In this document: one piece after another, positions 43,991 to 54,000 of the stretch | How positions within the stretch are numbered: the stretch's first letter is position 1 | Layout: each line of letters begins with the position of its first letter | Source: Paractinoplanes durhamensis | GTDB taxonomy: Bacteria > Actinomycetota > Actinomycetes > Mycobacteriales > Micromonosporaceae | DNA length: 64,000 bases | Reading direction: 5' to 3' | Assembly: GCF_016862175.1 (NCBI RefSeq) | Contig: NZ_BOML01000050.1 | Coordinates: forward strand, 62,001-126,000 | Notes under the pieces: generated by a model | Database searches by the model: none | What the model was told of the DNA's origin: nothing | What the model saw: only the letters and a program-made list of their open reading frames with translations | Translations under genes and position numbers: made by a program

Positions 43991-45148
43991 TCAGACTCCG
44001 ATCATGTATGAATGCTGGGGGGCCCAGGTCAGGTAGACACGATCGCCGCGATCAGCAAGATCCTCGGCGTTCGAAGCATTTTGATCGAAGACAGTAAAGT
44101 CCGCACCCGCCGCGGTGGCTACGGTGTAGTTGGTGGAAGTTCCGTGATAAACAACCTCGTTGACAACGCCGGAGAGCACGCTCCCCCCCGTCGAGGTCAC
44201 CGGCGGCACCCCCCGGTGCATGTCGATCTTCTCCGGCCGGATCGAGACCTCGACCTTGTCGCCGACCCGCACCGCGCTGCCGACCGGCACCACGACCCGG
44301 TCCTGCGCGGTGTAGCTGACCAGGGCCAACCCGTTCTCGGTGCGCTCCACGTGACCCTCGACGATGTTCGAGGTGCCGATGAAACCGGCCACGAACCGGG
44401 TCGCCGGCCGCTCGTAGATCTCCCGCGGCGAGCCGAGCTGCTCGATCACGCCGGCGTTCATGACCGCGATCCGGTCGGACATGGTCAGCGCTTCGCCCTG
44501 GTCGTGCGTGACGTAGACGAAGGTGATGCCGACCTCGCGCTGGATGCGCTTGAGCTCGATCTGCATCTGCTGGCGCAGCTTGAGGTCGAGGGCGCCGAGC
44601 GGCTCGTCGAGCAGCAGCGCCCGCGGGTGGTTGACCAGGGCCCGGGCGAGGGCGACGCGCTGCTGCTGGCCGCCGGACATCTCCTTGGGCGCGCGCTTCT
44701 CCATGCCGGTCAGCGAGACGATCTCGAGCATCTCGCCGACGCGCTTCTTGATCTCGGCCTTGGAGACCTTCTTGCGCTCGAGACCGAACGCCACGTTCTG
44801 GTACGTGTTCAGGTGCGGGAAGAGGGCGTACGACTGGAACACCATGTTGACGTCGCGCTTGTTGGGCGCGACCCCGGTGACGTCCTTGCCGTCCAGGTAG
44901 ACCTTGCCGCCGGACGGCTCCTCGAACCCGGCGATCATCCGCATGGTGGTGGTCTTGCCGCAGCCGGACGGCCCGAGAAGCGAGAAGAACTCACCCTGCG
45001 CGATCGCCAGGTCCATGCGCTTGACCGCGGGCACCGTGTCGCCGTGCGACAGGTAGTTCTTGTGGACGCCGGCGAACCGGATGGCCGACTGCCCGGTGGC
45101 AGCCGATCCGGGTGGGCCGGCGACGGCGCTGTGCTGGGGGGTGGTCAT
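43991..45148 (-). CDS. potA: Polyamine ABC transporter ATPase
   Basis: A 385-residue ATPase. Walker A is LLGPSGCGKTTTMRMIAGFE, the Q loop VFQSYALFPHLN, the signature MSGGQQQRVALARALVNHP and Walker B ALLLDEPLGALD. The H loop lies in THDQGEALTMSDRI. The C-terminal TOBE domain (residues about 270-380) is the regulatory part typical of PotA. It lies 53 bp downstream of the gamma-aminobutyraldehyde dehydrogenase gene on the same strand and is probably expressed with it. It powers the PotBC channel. Confidence 0.95.
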   Translation of the reverse strand: MTTPQHSAVAGPPGSAATGQSAIRFAGVHKNYLSHGDTVPAVKRMDLAIAQGEFFSLLGPSGCGKTTTMRMIAGFEEPSGGKVYLDGKDVTGVAPNKRDVNMVFQSYALFPHLNTYQNVAFGLERKKVSKAEIKKRVGEMLEIVSLTGMEKRAPKEMSGGQQQRVALARALVNHPRALLLDEPLGALDLKLRQQMQIELKRIQREVGITFVYVTHDQGEALTMSDRIAVMNAGVIEQLGSPREIYERPATRFVAGFIGTSNIVEGHVERTENGLALVSYTAQDRVVVPVGSAVRVGDKVEVSIRPEKIDMHRGVPPVTSTGGSVLSGVVNEVVYHGTSTNYTVATAAGADFTVFDQNASNAEDLADRGDRVYLTWAPQHSYMIGV

Positions 45149-45201
45149 AGTGTTCCTCTTCGCGCGGGGGGACGAACGTACGGCCGACGCTGGTCAGGGC
45201 G

Positions 45202-46638
45202 TCAGCCCAGATAACTCATCACATGCTTGATCCGGGTGTACTCCTCGAACCCGTACATCGAAAGGTCCTTGCCGTACCCGGAGTGCCCGTAACCGCCGTG
45301 CGGCATTTCCGACACGAACGGCAGATGTGTGTTGATCCACACGGCGCCGAAGTCGAGGCGGCGCGAGACCCGCATCGCCACGCCGTGATTCTGCGTCCAG
45401 ACGCTGGCCGAGAGGCCGAACCGGACGTCGTTGGCCCACCGCACCGCCTCCGCCTCGTCGCCGAACTCCTGCACCGTGATGACCGGGCCGAACACCTCGT
45501 CCTGGATCATCTCGTCGTTCTGTTTCAGGCCCGCTACGACCGTCGGCTCGAGGAAATAACCTCGGTCACCGATCCGCTTGCCACCGGCCACGATCGACGC
45601 GTACTCGGGGGCGCGTTCGAGGAAGCCCTGCACCCGGGACAGCTGGTTGGCGTTGTTGACCGGCCCGAAGAACGCGTCGGTGTCGTCCGGACCGCCGACC
45701 TTGAGACGCCCGGCGGCGTCGGCGAGCGCCGCGGTGAAGTCGGCCGCGATCCGCGAGTGCACCAGCACCCGGGTCGCGGCGGTGCAGTCCTGCCCGGCGT
45801 TGAAATAGCCGGCGCCGGCGATCGCTTCGGCGGTCGCCGCAATGTCGACGTCGTCGAAGACGATCACCGGCGCCTTGCCGCCCAACTCGAGGTGGGCTTT
45901 TTTCAGGTCGGCCGCCGCCGCCACGGCGACCTCCATCCCGGCTCGCGTGGAGCCGGTGATCGAGACGAGCTGCGGCGCCGGGTGAGCGACAACGGCACGG
46001 CCGGTGTCGCGGTCGCCGCAGACAACGTTGAGAACGCCGGCCGGGAGGAACTCGGCGGCGATCTCGGCGAGCAGCAGGGTGCTCACCGGGGTGGTGTCGG
46101 AGGGCTTGAGCACCACCGAGTTGCCGGCCGCGATGGCCGGCGCGAACTTCCAGACGGCCATCACCATCGGGTAGTTCCACGGGGTGATCTGCGCGCACAC
46201 ACCGATCGGCTCGCGCCGGACGTAGGACGTGTGGTCGCGCAGGTACTCCCCGGCCGACTTGCCTTCGAGGATCCGGGCCGCGCCGGCGAAGAAGCGCAGC
46301 TCGTCGACCATCGGGCCGATCTCTTCCTGCCGGGTGGCCGCGACCGGCTTGCCGGTGTTGCGGCACTCGGCCTCGATCAGCTCGTCGGCGCGGGCCTCCA
46401 CCGCGTCGGCGATGCGCAGCAGCGCCCGCTGCCGGTCGGCCGGGGTCGCGTCCCGCCAGGCCTCGAATCCCGTGTCGGCGGCGGTCATCGCCGCGTCCAC
46501 GTCGCGGGCCGAGGAGACCGGGGCGAGAGCGTACGCCTCGCCGGTGCTCGGGTCGACGACTTCCGACGTCGCCCCGTCCTCGGTGCCGGTGTAGGCGCCA
46601 CCGACAAAGTTCCGCAGCTCGGGCACAGCGTTGCTCAC
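45202..46638 (-). CDS. Gamma-aminobutyraldehyde dehydrogenase-like enzyme (second copy)
   Basis: A 478-residue aldehyde dehydrogenase, a close paralogue of the one at 23093. It has PIGVCAQITPWNYPMVMAVW, catalytic Glu in AHLELGGKAPVIVF, catalytic Cys in FNAGQDCTAATRVLV, and the PatD-type tail SEMPHGGYGHSGYGKDLSMY. It oxidises 4-aminobutanal, and perhaps 3-aminopropanal, to the amino acid. It is probably the first gene of the transcript carrying potADBC, which couples uptake to oxidation. The upstream 159 bp gap contains an inverted repeat and likely the promoter. Confidence 0.9.
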   Translation of the reverse strand: MSNAVPELRNFVGGAYTGTEDGATSEVVDPSTGEAYALAPVSSARDVDAAMTAADTGFEAWRDATPADRQRALLRIADAVEARADELIEAECRNTGKPVAATRQEEIGPMVDELRFFAGAARILEGKSAGEYLRDHTSYVRREPIGVCAQITPWNYPMVMAVWKFAPAIAAGNSVVLKPSDTTPVSTLLLAEIAAEFLPAGVLNVVCGDRDTGRAVVAHPAPQLVSITGSTRAGMEVAVAAAADLKKAHLELGGKAPVIVFDDVDIAATAEAIAGAGYFNAGQDCTAATRVLVHSRIAADFTAALADAAGRLKVGGPDDTDAFFGPVNNANQLSRVQGFLERAPEYASIVAGGKRIGDRGYFLEPTVVAGLKQNDEMIQDEVFGPVITVQEFGDEAEAVRWANDVRFGLSASVWTQNHGVAMRVSRRLDFGAVWINTHLPFVSEMPHGGYGHSGYGKDLSMYGFEEYTRIKHVMSYLG

Positions 46639-46694
46639 GTAGTAGACCTCCCGGTTGGGCGCTTGTGACAGGCCCCACAGATCGACGTCAGGGA

Positions 46695-46725
46695 CCTTGT
46701 CACACGCGCGTGACCTTAGACAAGG
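46695..46725. promoter_or_regulatory. Inverted repeat upstream of the dehydrogenase-pot operon
   Basis: CCTTGTC (46695-46701) and GACAAGG (46719-46725) form 7 bp arms 17 bases apart. They enclose the 10 bp palindrome CACGCGCGTG. It lies 57 bp upstream of the ATG at 46638 and is a candidate operator or promoter element. The regulator is unknown. Confidence 0.45.
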
Positions 46726-46797
46726 GAATCCGAAGTAATTTCCAAAACTGAAACGGAATCAGGCGTCGAGCCCCCGTCACAGCTACGCAATCCGGCG

Positions 46798-48135
46798 TCA
46801 GCCTGCGTAATACCTGTCGGCCACCGAGAGCGCCTCGTCGAGGATCGACAGGCCTTCACGGACCTCATCGACGGTGGCGGTACAGGGCGGCACCACATGC
46901 ACCCGGTTGAAGTGCGTGAACGGCCAGAGACCCCGCTCCTTGCAGGCCGCGGCCAGCTCGGTCATCGGCCCGGCGGCCGCTCCCGAGGCATTGAACGGCA
47001 CCAACGGCTCGCGGGTCGCCCGGTCCCGGACGAGTTCGATCGCCCAGAAGACGCCCAGGCCACGCACCTCACCGACGCTCGGGTGCTTCGCGGCCAGCTC
47101 GGCCAGGCCGGGGGCGATCACGTCGTCGCCCAGGGCGCGGGCGTGCTCGATGATCCCCTCCTCCTTGAAGATCTCGATGGAGGCGACGGCCGAGGCGCAG
47201 GCGAGCGGATGCCCGGAGTAGGTCAAGCCACCCGGGAACGGCCGCTCGGCGAAGGTGGCGGCGATCTCGTCGGAGATGATCACCCCGCCCAGCGGCAGGT
47301 AACCGGAGTTGACGCCCTTGGCGAAGGTGATCAGGTCCGGGGTGACGCCCCAGCGGTCGACCGCGAACCACTCGCCGCAGCGACCGAAACCGGCCATCAC
47401 CTCGTCGGCGATGAACACGATGCCGAACTCGTCGCAGATCTCCCGCACGCCGGCCAGGTAGCCGGGCGGCGGCACCAGGATGCCGTTGGTGCCGACCACG
47501 GTCTCGATCAGCACGGCGGCGATGGTGCCGGCCCCTTCGAAGACGACGGTCTCGCGCAGGTGCGCCAGCGCACGCTGCGTCTCCTCCTCCGGAGACGAGG
47601 AATAGAACGGCGACCGGTACGGGTACGGGCCCCAGAAGTGCACCACCCCCACCGCGGTCGGCTCGTTGGCCCAGCGCCGCGGGTCGCCGGTGGCGGTGAT
47701 CGCGGCCGCGGTCGAGCCGTGGTAGCTGCGGTAGGTGGAGAGCACCTTGTGCCGGCCGGTGTGGCCACGGGCGAGCCGGATGGCGTTCTCGTTGGCCTCG
47801 GCGCCGCCGTTGGTGAAGAACACCTTGTTCAGGCTGCCCGGGGCCAGCTCGGCGATCAGCCGGGCCGCCTCGCCGCGCTTGTCGTTGGCGAAGGCCGGCT
47901 GGATGGTGCAGAGCTTGGCCGCCTGCTCCTGGATCGCGGCGACCAGCCGCGGGTGCTGGTGCCCGATGTTGATGTTGACGAGCTGCGACGAGAAGTCGAG
48001 GTAGGGCTTGCCGTCGTAGTCCCAGAAGTAACTGCCTTCGGCGCCGGCGATCGGCAGCGGGTTGATCAGGCCCTGGGCGGACCAGGAGTGGAAGACGTGG
48101 GCGCGGTCGTCAGCCCGTACAGAAGCTTCGGTCAT
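46798..48135 (-). CDS. Class III aminotransferase (beta-alanine/taurine:pyruvate-like)
   Basis: A 445-residue PLP enzyme. It opens with the family phrase VFHSWSAQGLINPLPIAGAE and shows FFTNGGAEANENAIRLARGH, STYRSYHGSTAAAITATGD and IADEVMAGFGRCGEWFAVD. The PLP Lys is in LITFAKGVNSGYLPLG. The opening and the RSYHGST motif are seen in taurine- and beta-alanine:pyruvate aminotransferases. It is encoded 16 bp downstream of a CoA-acylating malonate/methylmalonate-semialdehyde dehydrogenase, so beta-alanine to malonate semialdehyde is the best guess. Taurine or another omega-amino acid remains possible. Confidence 0.85.
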   Translation of the reverse strand: MTEASVRADDRAHVFHSWSAQGLINPLPIAGAEGSYFWDYDGKPYLDFSSQLVNINIGHQHPRLVAAIQEQAAKLCTIQPAFANDKRGEAARLIAELAPGSLNKVFFTNGGAEANENAIRLARGHTGRHKVLSTYRSYHGSTAAAITATGDPRRWANEPTAVGVVHFWGPYPYRSPFYSSSPEEETQRALAHLRETVVFEGAGTIAAVLIETVVGTNGILVPPPGYLAGVREICDEFGIVFIADEVMAGFGRCGEWFAVDRWGVTPDLITFAKGVNSGYLPLGGVIISDEIAATFAERPFPGGLTYSGHPLACASAVASIEIFKEEGIIEHARALGDDVIAPGLAELAAKHPSVGEVRGLGVFWAIELVRDRATREPLVPFNASGAAAGPMTELAAACKERGLWPFTHFNRVHVVPPCTATVDEVREGLSILDEALSVADRYYAG

Positions 48136-48151
48136 GGCTTTTATCCGGTCT

Positions 48152-49639
<1,488 letters not shown>

Positions 49640-49674
49640 GAGGCCGAGATTACGTAACAGGTATAGACCGAACA
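49640..49674. promoter_or_regulatory. Compact divergent promoter region, mmsA/MocR
   Basis: Only 35 bp (59 bp if the later MocR start is used) separate the two genes. It includes the palindrome TTACGTAA at 49650-49657. Any operator must overlap both promoters, as expected for an autoregulated MocR switch. Confidence 0.4.
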
Positions 49675-51027
49675 ATGCTAAAAACGTACTGTCACAAAAT
49701 GCTTCAGGCCGTACGATCCAACCTCACCGATCTGACCGCCCGGGGCCTGGCGTCCGCGGTAGGGCGCGCCATCGGCGACGGATCGCTGCTCCCCGGCACC
49801 AAGCTTCCCCCGGTCCGGACGGTCGCCGCCGAGCTGCATCTCTCCCCCACCACGGTCAGCGCCGCCTGGCAGTTGCTCCGCCGCTCCGGCACCATCCAGA
49901 CCGACGGGCGTCGCGGCACGGTGGTCGCCGCATCCCGGATGGGCGGTCCAGGCCGCTACCGGGCGGCGCTGCGCGGTCGCGCCGGCTTCACCCTCGATCT
50001 TTCCACCGGCGTACCGGATCCGTTGCTGTTGCCAGATCTGCCGGCCTTGGCCGGTCTGTCCCCCGCCCCCACCAGTTACCTGGACGAACCGGTCCTCCCC
50101 GCATTGGCCGAGGTCCTGCGCGATACCTGGCCCTTCCCACCGGAACGGCTGGCGATCTTCGACGGCGCGATGGACGCGATAGATCAGATTGCCTCGGGTT
50201 TGTTACGCCTGGGTGACCGGGCGATCGTGGAAAACCCCTGCTTCCCGCCGCTGCTGGACCTGCTGGAGGCCCTCGGCGTCGAGCCGATCGGCGTAGACAC
50301 CGACGACGAGGGCATGATCCCGGCCCTGCTGCCGGCGGCGCTGGCCGCCCGCCCGGCCGCGATCTTCCTGCAGCCGAGAGCCCTGAACCCCACCGGCGCG
50401 TCGTGGTCCGGCTCGCGGGCGGCGTCCCTGGCCGAGGTGCTTGCGCTGAGTCCGCAGACGTACGCGGTGGAAGACGACTCAGCCGCAGACGTGTCGTCCC
50501 GCCCGCTGGTGTCCCTGGGCGCACACCTGCCCACCCAGACCATCCACGTCCGCAGCTTCTCCAAGTCACACGGCCCCGACCTGCGCCTGGCCGCGGTGGG
50601 CGGCCCATCGGCGGTCCTGGACCCGATCCTGGAACGCCGCCTGCTGGGCCAGGGCTGGACCAGCCGCCTGCTGCAGCACCTGCTGCTGCGATTGCTGACC
50701 GACCCGGCATCGGTGGCCGCGGTGCAGCACGCCCGCGCCGAGTACGCCCGGCGCCGCGCCCTGGTGCTCGACGGCCTGCGCGAGGCCGGCATCAACCTGC
50801 CACCCGGCGACGGCCTGAACATCTGGCTCCCGGTAGCCGACGAGCAGTCCGCCCTGATCACTTTGGCCAGCGCCGGCATTGCGGCCGCAGCCGGCGCCGC
50901 TTTCACCCCATCCGGCGGCCCACCCCACCTGCGCCTGACGGTCGGCCTGATCACCACCGACCACGCCGCGGTGGCCGCCCGCCTGGCCACGGCCGCACGC
51001 TCCCCCGCCCTGTCGGTGCCGCGCTGA
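49675..51027 (+). CDS. MocR-family regulator (GntR helix-turn-helix plus aminotransferase-like domain)
   Basis: A 450-residue PLP-dependent regulator. A GntR-type winged helix is at about residues 10-75 (LPPVRTVAAELHLSPTTVSA). After that comes a fold type I aminotransferase-like domain, with GDRAIVENPCFPPLLDLLEA and the PLP Lys in TIHVRSFSKSHGPDLRLAA. Such proteins sense PLP-amine adducts, commonly GABA or taurine, and control transaminase or dehydrogenase genes. It is divergent from mmsA and its transaminase, its likely targets. The start may be ATG 49675 or ATG 49699; neither has a good ribosome site. It converges on the 1648-residue gene with 8 bases between stops. Confidence 0.92.
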   Translation: MLKTYCHKMLQAVRSNLTDLTARGLASAVGRAIGDGSLLPGTKLPPVRTVAAELHLSPTTVSAAWQLLRRSGTIQTDGRRGTVVAASRMGGPGRYRAALRGRAGFTLDLSTGVPDPLLLPDLPALAGLSPAPTSYLDEPVLPALAEVLRDTWPFPPERLAIFDGAMDAIDQIASGLLRLGDRAIVENPCFPPLLDLLEALGVEPIGVDTDDEGMIPALLPAALAARPAAIFLQPRALNPTGASWSGSRAASLAEVLALSPQTYAVEDDSAADVSSRPLVSLGAHLPTQTIHVRSFSKSHGPDLRLAAVGGPSAVLDPILERRLLGQGWTSRLLQHLLLRLLTDPASVAAVQHARAEYARRRALVLDGLREAGINLPPGDGLNIWLPVADEQSALITLASAGIAAAAGAAFTPSGGPPHLRLTVGLITTDHAAVAARLATAARSPALSVPR

Positions 51028-51035
51028 GCCGCACC

Positions 51036-54000
51036 TCAGTACGGATGGGGGTCCAGCATCCGGGCCAGGTACCGGCCTTCCCGCTGGGCGACAAGCTCCG
51101 GATGGTCCGCGCCGAGCACCGCAGTCAGCCGCTGCACCGCGTCACCGTCGTCAGCCAGGCTCTCGCGGCCGGCCGCCATGCGCATCAGCAAACGGTCGAC
51201 CATGCAGCGCAACGTGTCCGGGTGATCCGGGCCGATGTTGTCGCGGTGCCCGGCTAGAGCGGACTCGATGAGTTCAAGCCCCTTCTCCGGGTCACCGTTG
51301 TCGGCGTGCACGATGGCCAGGTTCAGCTGGGCGGCGAGCGTATAGGGATGGTGCTTGCCGAGCACGTCGGTCATCGACGACAAGACCGCGCCGGCGCGCG
51401 GCACGGCGTCGCTCGGCTCGGCGGCGATCCGGCCCGCTACGACCAGGTTGTTCAGGCAGACCAGGGTGTGCGGATGGCGTGCGCCGAGGCTGCTCTCGTA
51501 TGCCCGCCGCAACTCCTCCAGCTCGGACACGCTGCTGGTCACCTCCCCAACGGCCAGCAGAATCACCGCCCGGCTCAGCCGGCAGGCCAGCGTGTCCGGC
51601 CGAGCCGGACCCGCGATGTCGTTGAGCTGCTCGTACGTCTCTTCCAGAAGAACGGCTGCCCGGTTCACCTCACCGGCGCAGCCGACCGACACCGCTAGGC
51701 TGGCCCGCACGCTGAGCGTCCGGTAGGAGCGCGGACCGAAGACCTCCTCGTGCTGCCGGCTGATGACTTCCAGCAGGTCCACGCTCGCCCGGTACTGCCC
51801 GGCGTCGCGCAGGTCGCGGCCGAGGTTGCTGCCGGCGCTGAGCGTGGACGGATGGGTCTGCCCGAGCATGACCCGGCGCCGGTCGTACACGTCCTGGTCC
51901 CGCACCCGCGCGCTGCGGAAGTCGCCGGCCAGCCGGTACGTCGAGGACAGGTTGTTCAGCGCCGAGAGAGTGCGGTCGTAGTCCTCCCCGAAGTTCACCA
52001 CCCACGTCTGGTAGGCCCGCTCGTCCCGGGCCAGGGCGTCCTCGTACCGGCCGAGCGCGCGAAAGTCGGCGCCGAGGCTGCCCGCGCTCATCAGCGTGTG
52101 CGGGTGGCTGGGTCCGAGCAACTCGCTTTGCTCGGCAAGATTCTGCTCGTCGAGGGCACGAGCGGACTCGATATCGCCCATCTGCCGGATGATGTTCGCG
52201 ATGTTGAAGCGCAGGTACATGAGCTGCCGCCGCAGGCCGCGGTCCGGCCCGGCGGGCTCCTCGTCGCCGAGCATCCGGCTCCACCACTGCTCGATCCGGC
52301 GGCCGCGCGCGAGACCCTCGGCGAGGTCTCCGGTCACGAAGCTGTAGCGCACCCGGTCGATCAGGAGCTGACGGACCGATTCGTCGTCGCACTCGGCGGC
52401 GTCCGACACCTCGAGGTGTGGCCAGAGCATCTGGAAGCGCGGCCAGGAACGGGCGTCGTCGACCTCGTAGCGCGGCCGCGACGCCGCCAGCATCAGGTGC
52501 ACCTGGTGGCGGGTGGTGGCCAGTTCCTCTTGGGTCATGCGCATCCGGACCACGTGCTGGATCAGCCGGTGCACCTGGATCCGGCCGTAGCTGACATCCA
52601 TCTTGAGCAGGGCCAGCCGGTTGATGTGCTGCACGAGGACACCGCGGTAGGCGCGCTCGGTCACCGCCGGGTCGAGATCGCGGAGCAGGTCCGCCATCTC
52701 GTCGCCGCGGACCAGGTCGAGGGGGATGTCCGGGGCCATGCACGCGCACAGCTGGAGCAGGCGGTAGGCCGCCGGGGACCGCTCGCGCAGCAGCTCCAGG
52801 GAGTAGTCCCATACCTGCTCTGTCGAGAGGCTGGGACCCTGCTGCTCGACGCGGCTGACGTACTCGCCGACCGGTTCACCGGTCTCGGCGAGCCAAGCGC
52901 CGGCCGCGGCGATCGCGATCGGCAGGTCGCCGAGCAGGTCAGCGATGCGATCAGCCTCCTGCGGCCAGATCGCGGGCAGCCGCTGCCGGAGGTGCGTGAT
53001 GCTCTCCTGCCGACTGAAGACATCGACCTGCAAGATCTGTGCCTGGTCACCCCAGGCCGGATTGCGGGAGGTGATCAGCACATGCCCCGGTCCGCGCGGG
53101 ACGAACCGCAGGACTCCCTCGACATCCTCGGCGTTGTCCATGACGAGCAGCCAACGGCTGGTCGAGCCGCCGCGCTCGAGGGTGGCGACGACGGTGCGAG
53201 CCACCTCGGGAACATTGGACTCCGGCAGGACCAGGCCCAGCTTCTCGCCCAGGTCGGACAGCTGGGTGTCGAGGAACATCGGCTGGTCCGCAACCACCCA
53301 CCAGATGACGTCGTAGGCGTTGCGGAACCGGTGGACGTACTCCAGTGCGATCTGCGTCTTGCCGATCCCACCCATGCCCTGCAGGGCGACCGGCTGACCG
53401 ATGCGCAGCTGGGTGCGCAGTTCGAGCAGGTCCTCCTCACGGCCGGTGAACCGGGCATTGCGGGCCGGCGAGTTGACCACCGCCGGTTGCTCCCCCGGAT
53501 AGCGCACACCGATCGCCGACAGGTCGACATCAGCGGTATCGGAAAGACCGACCAGGCGCAGGACCCCTTCGACCGCGCCCTCGAAGGGCCGCCCTGCGAT
53601 GAACACCGACGAACCGCTCGGAAAAGAGGTGAGCGGCGCGACGTCGTCCACGTAGACCGCCAGCGGCGCCCTGGGATCGGACCGGTCCCGCCGGACAGAA
53701 TCGCCCCCTGCGGCCGCACTGGCATGCGAGACCAAGGTCAGATGGCGGGCGGTAAGCGAGGGGTTGTGCTGATCGTTGACCCGCACACCGGCCGCGGTAA
53801 GAAGTCCGCCGACCCATTCGGCCCAGTGCTGGTCCTCCGGCAGGTAATGGAGGTTCACCTCGGGCGGGGTGTACATGATGCGCCGGACGAACCGTCTGAC
53901 GGTCCGGACGCGCAGTTTCTCGTCCATCGCCGGAAATGCGGTGACTTCGCCGTCGGTGATGTAACCGGCGATCCGCTCGTAGGCAGCCAGCACCGAGGTC

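Noticed and set aside
51027..51036. Search for an FxsA-like peptide ending in FxSxx next to the TIR/NB-ARC locus
   Set aside because: Only 8 bp separate the large gene from the MocR gene, and the upstream region to 57209 has no short frame with that ending, so none is annotated.
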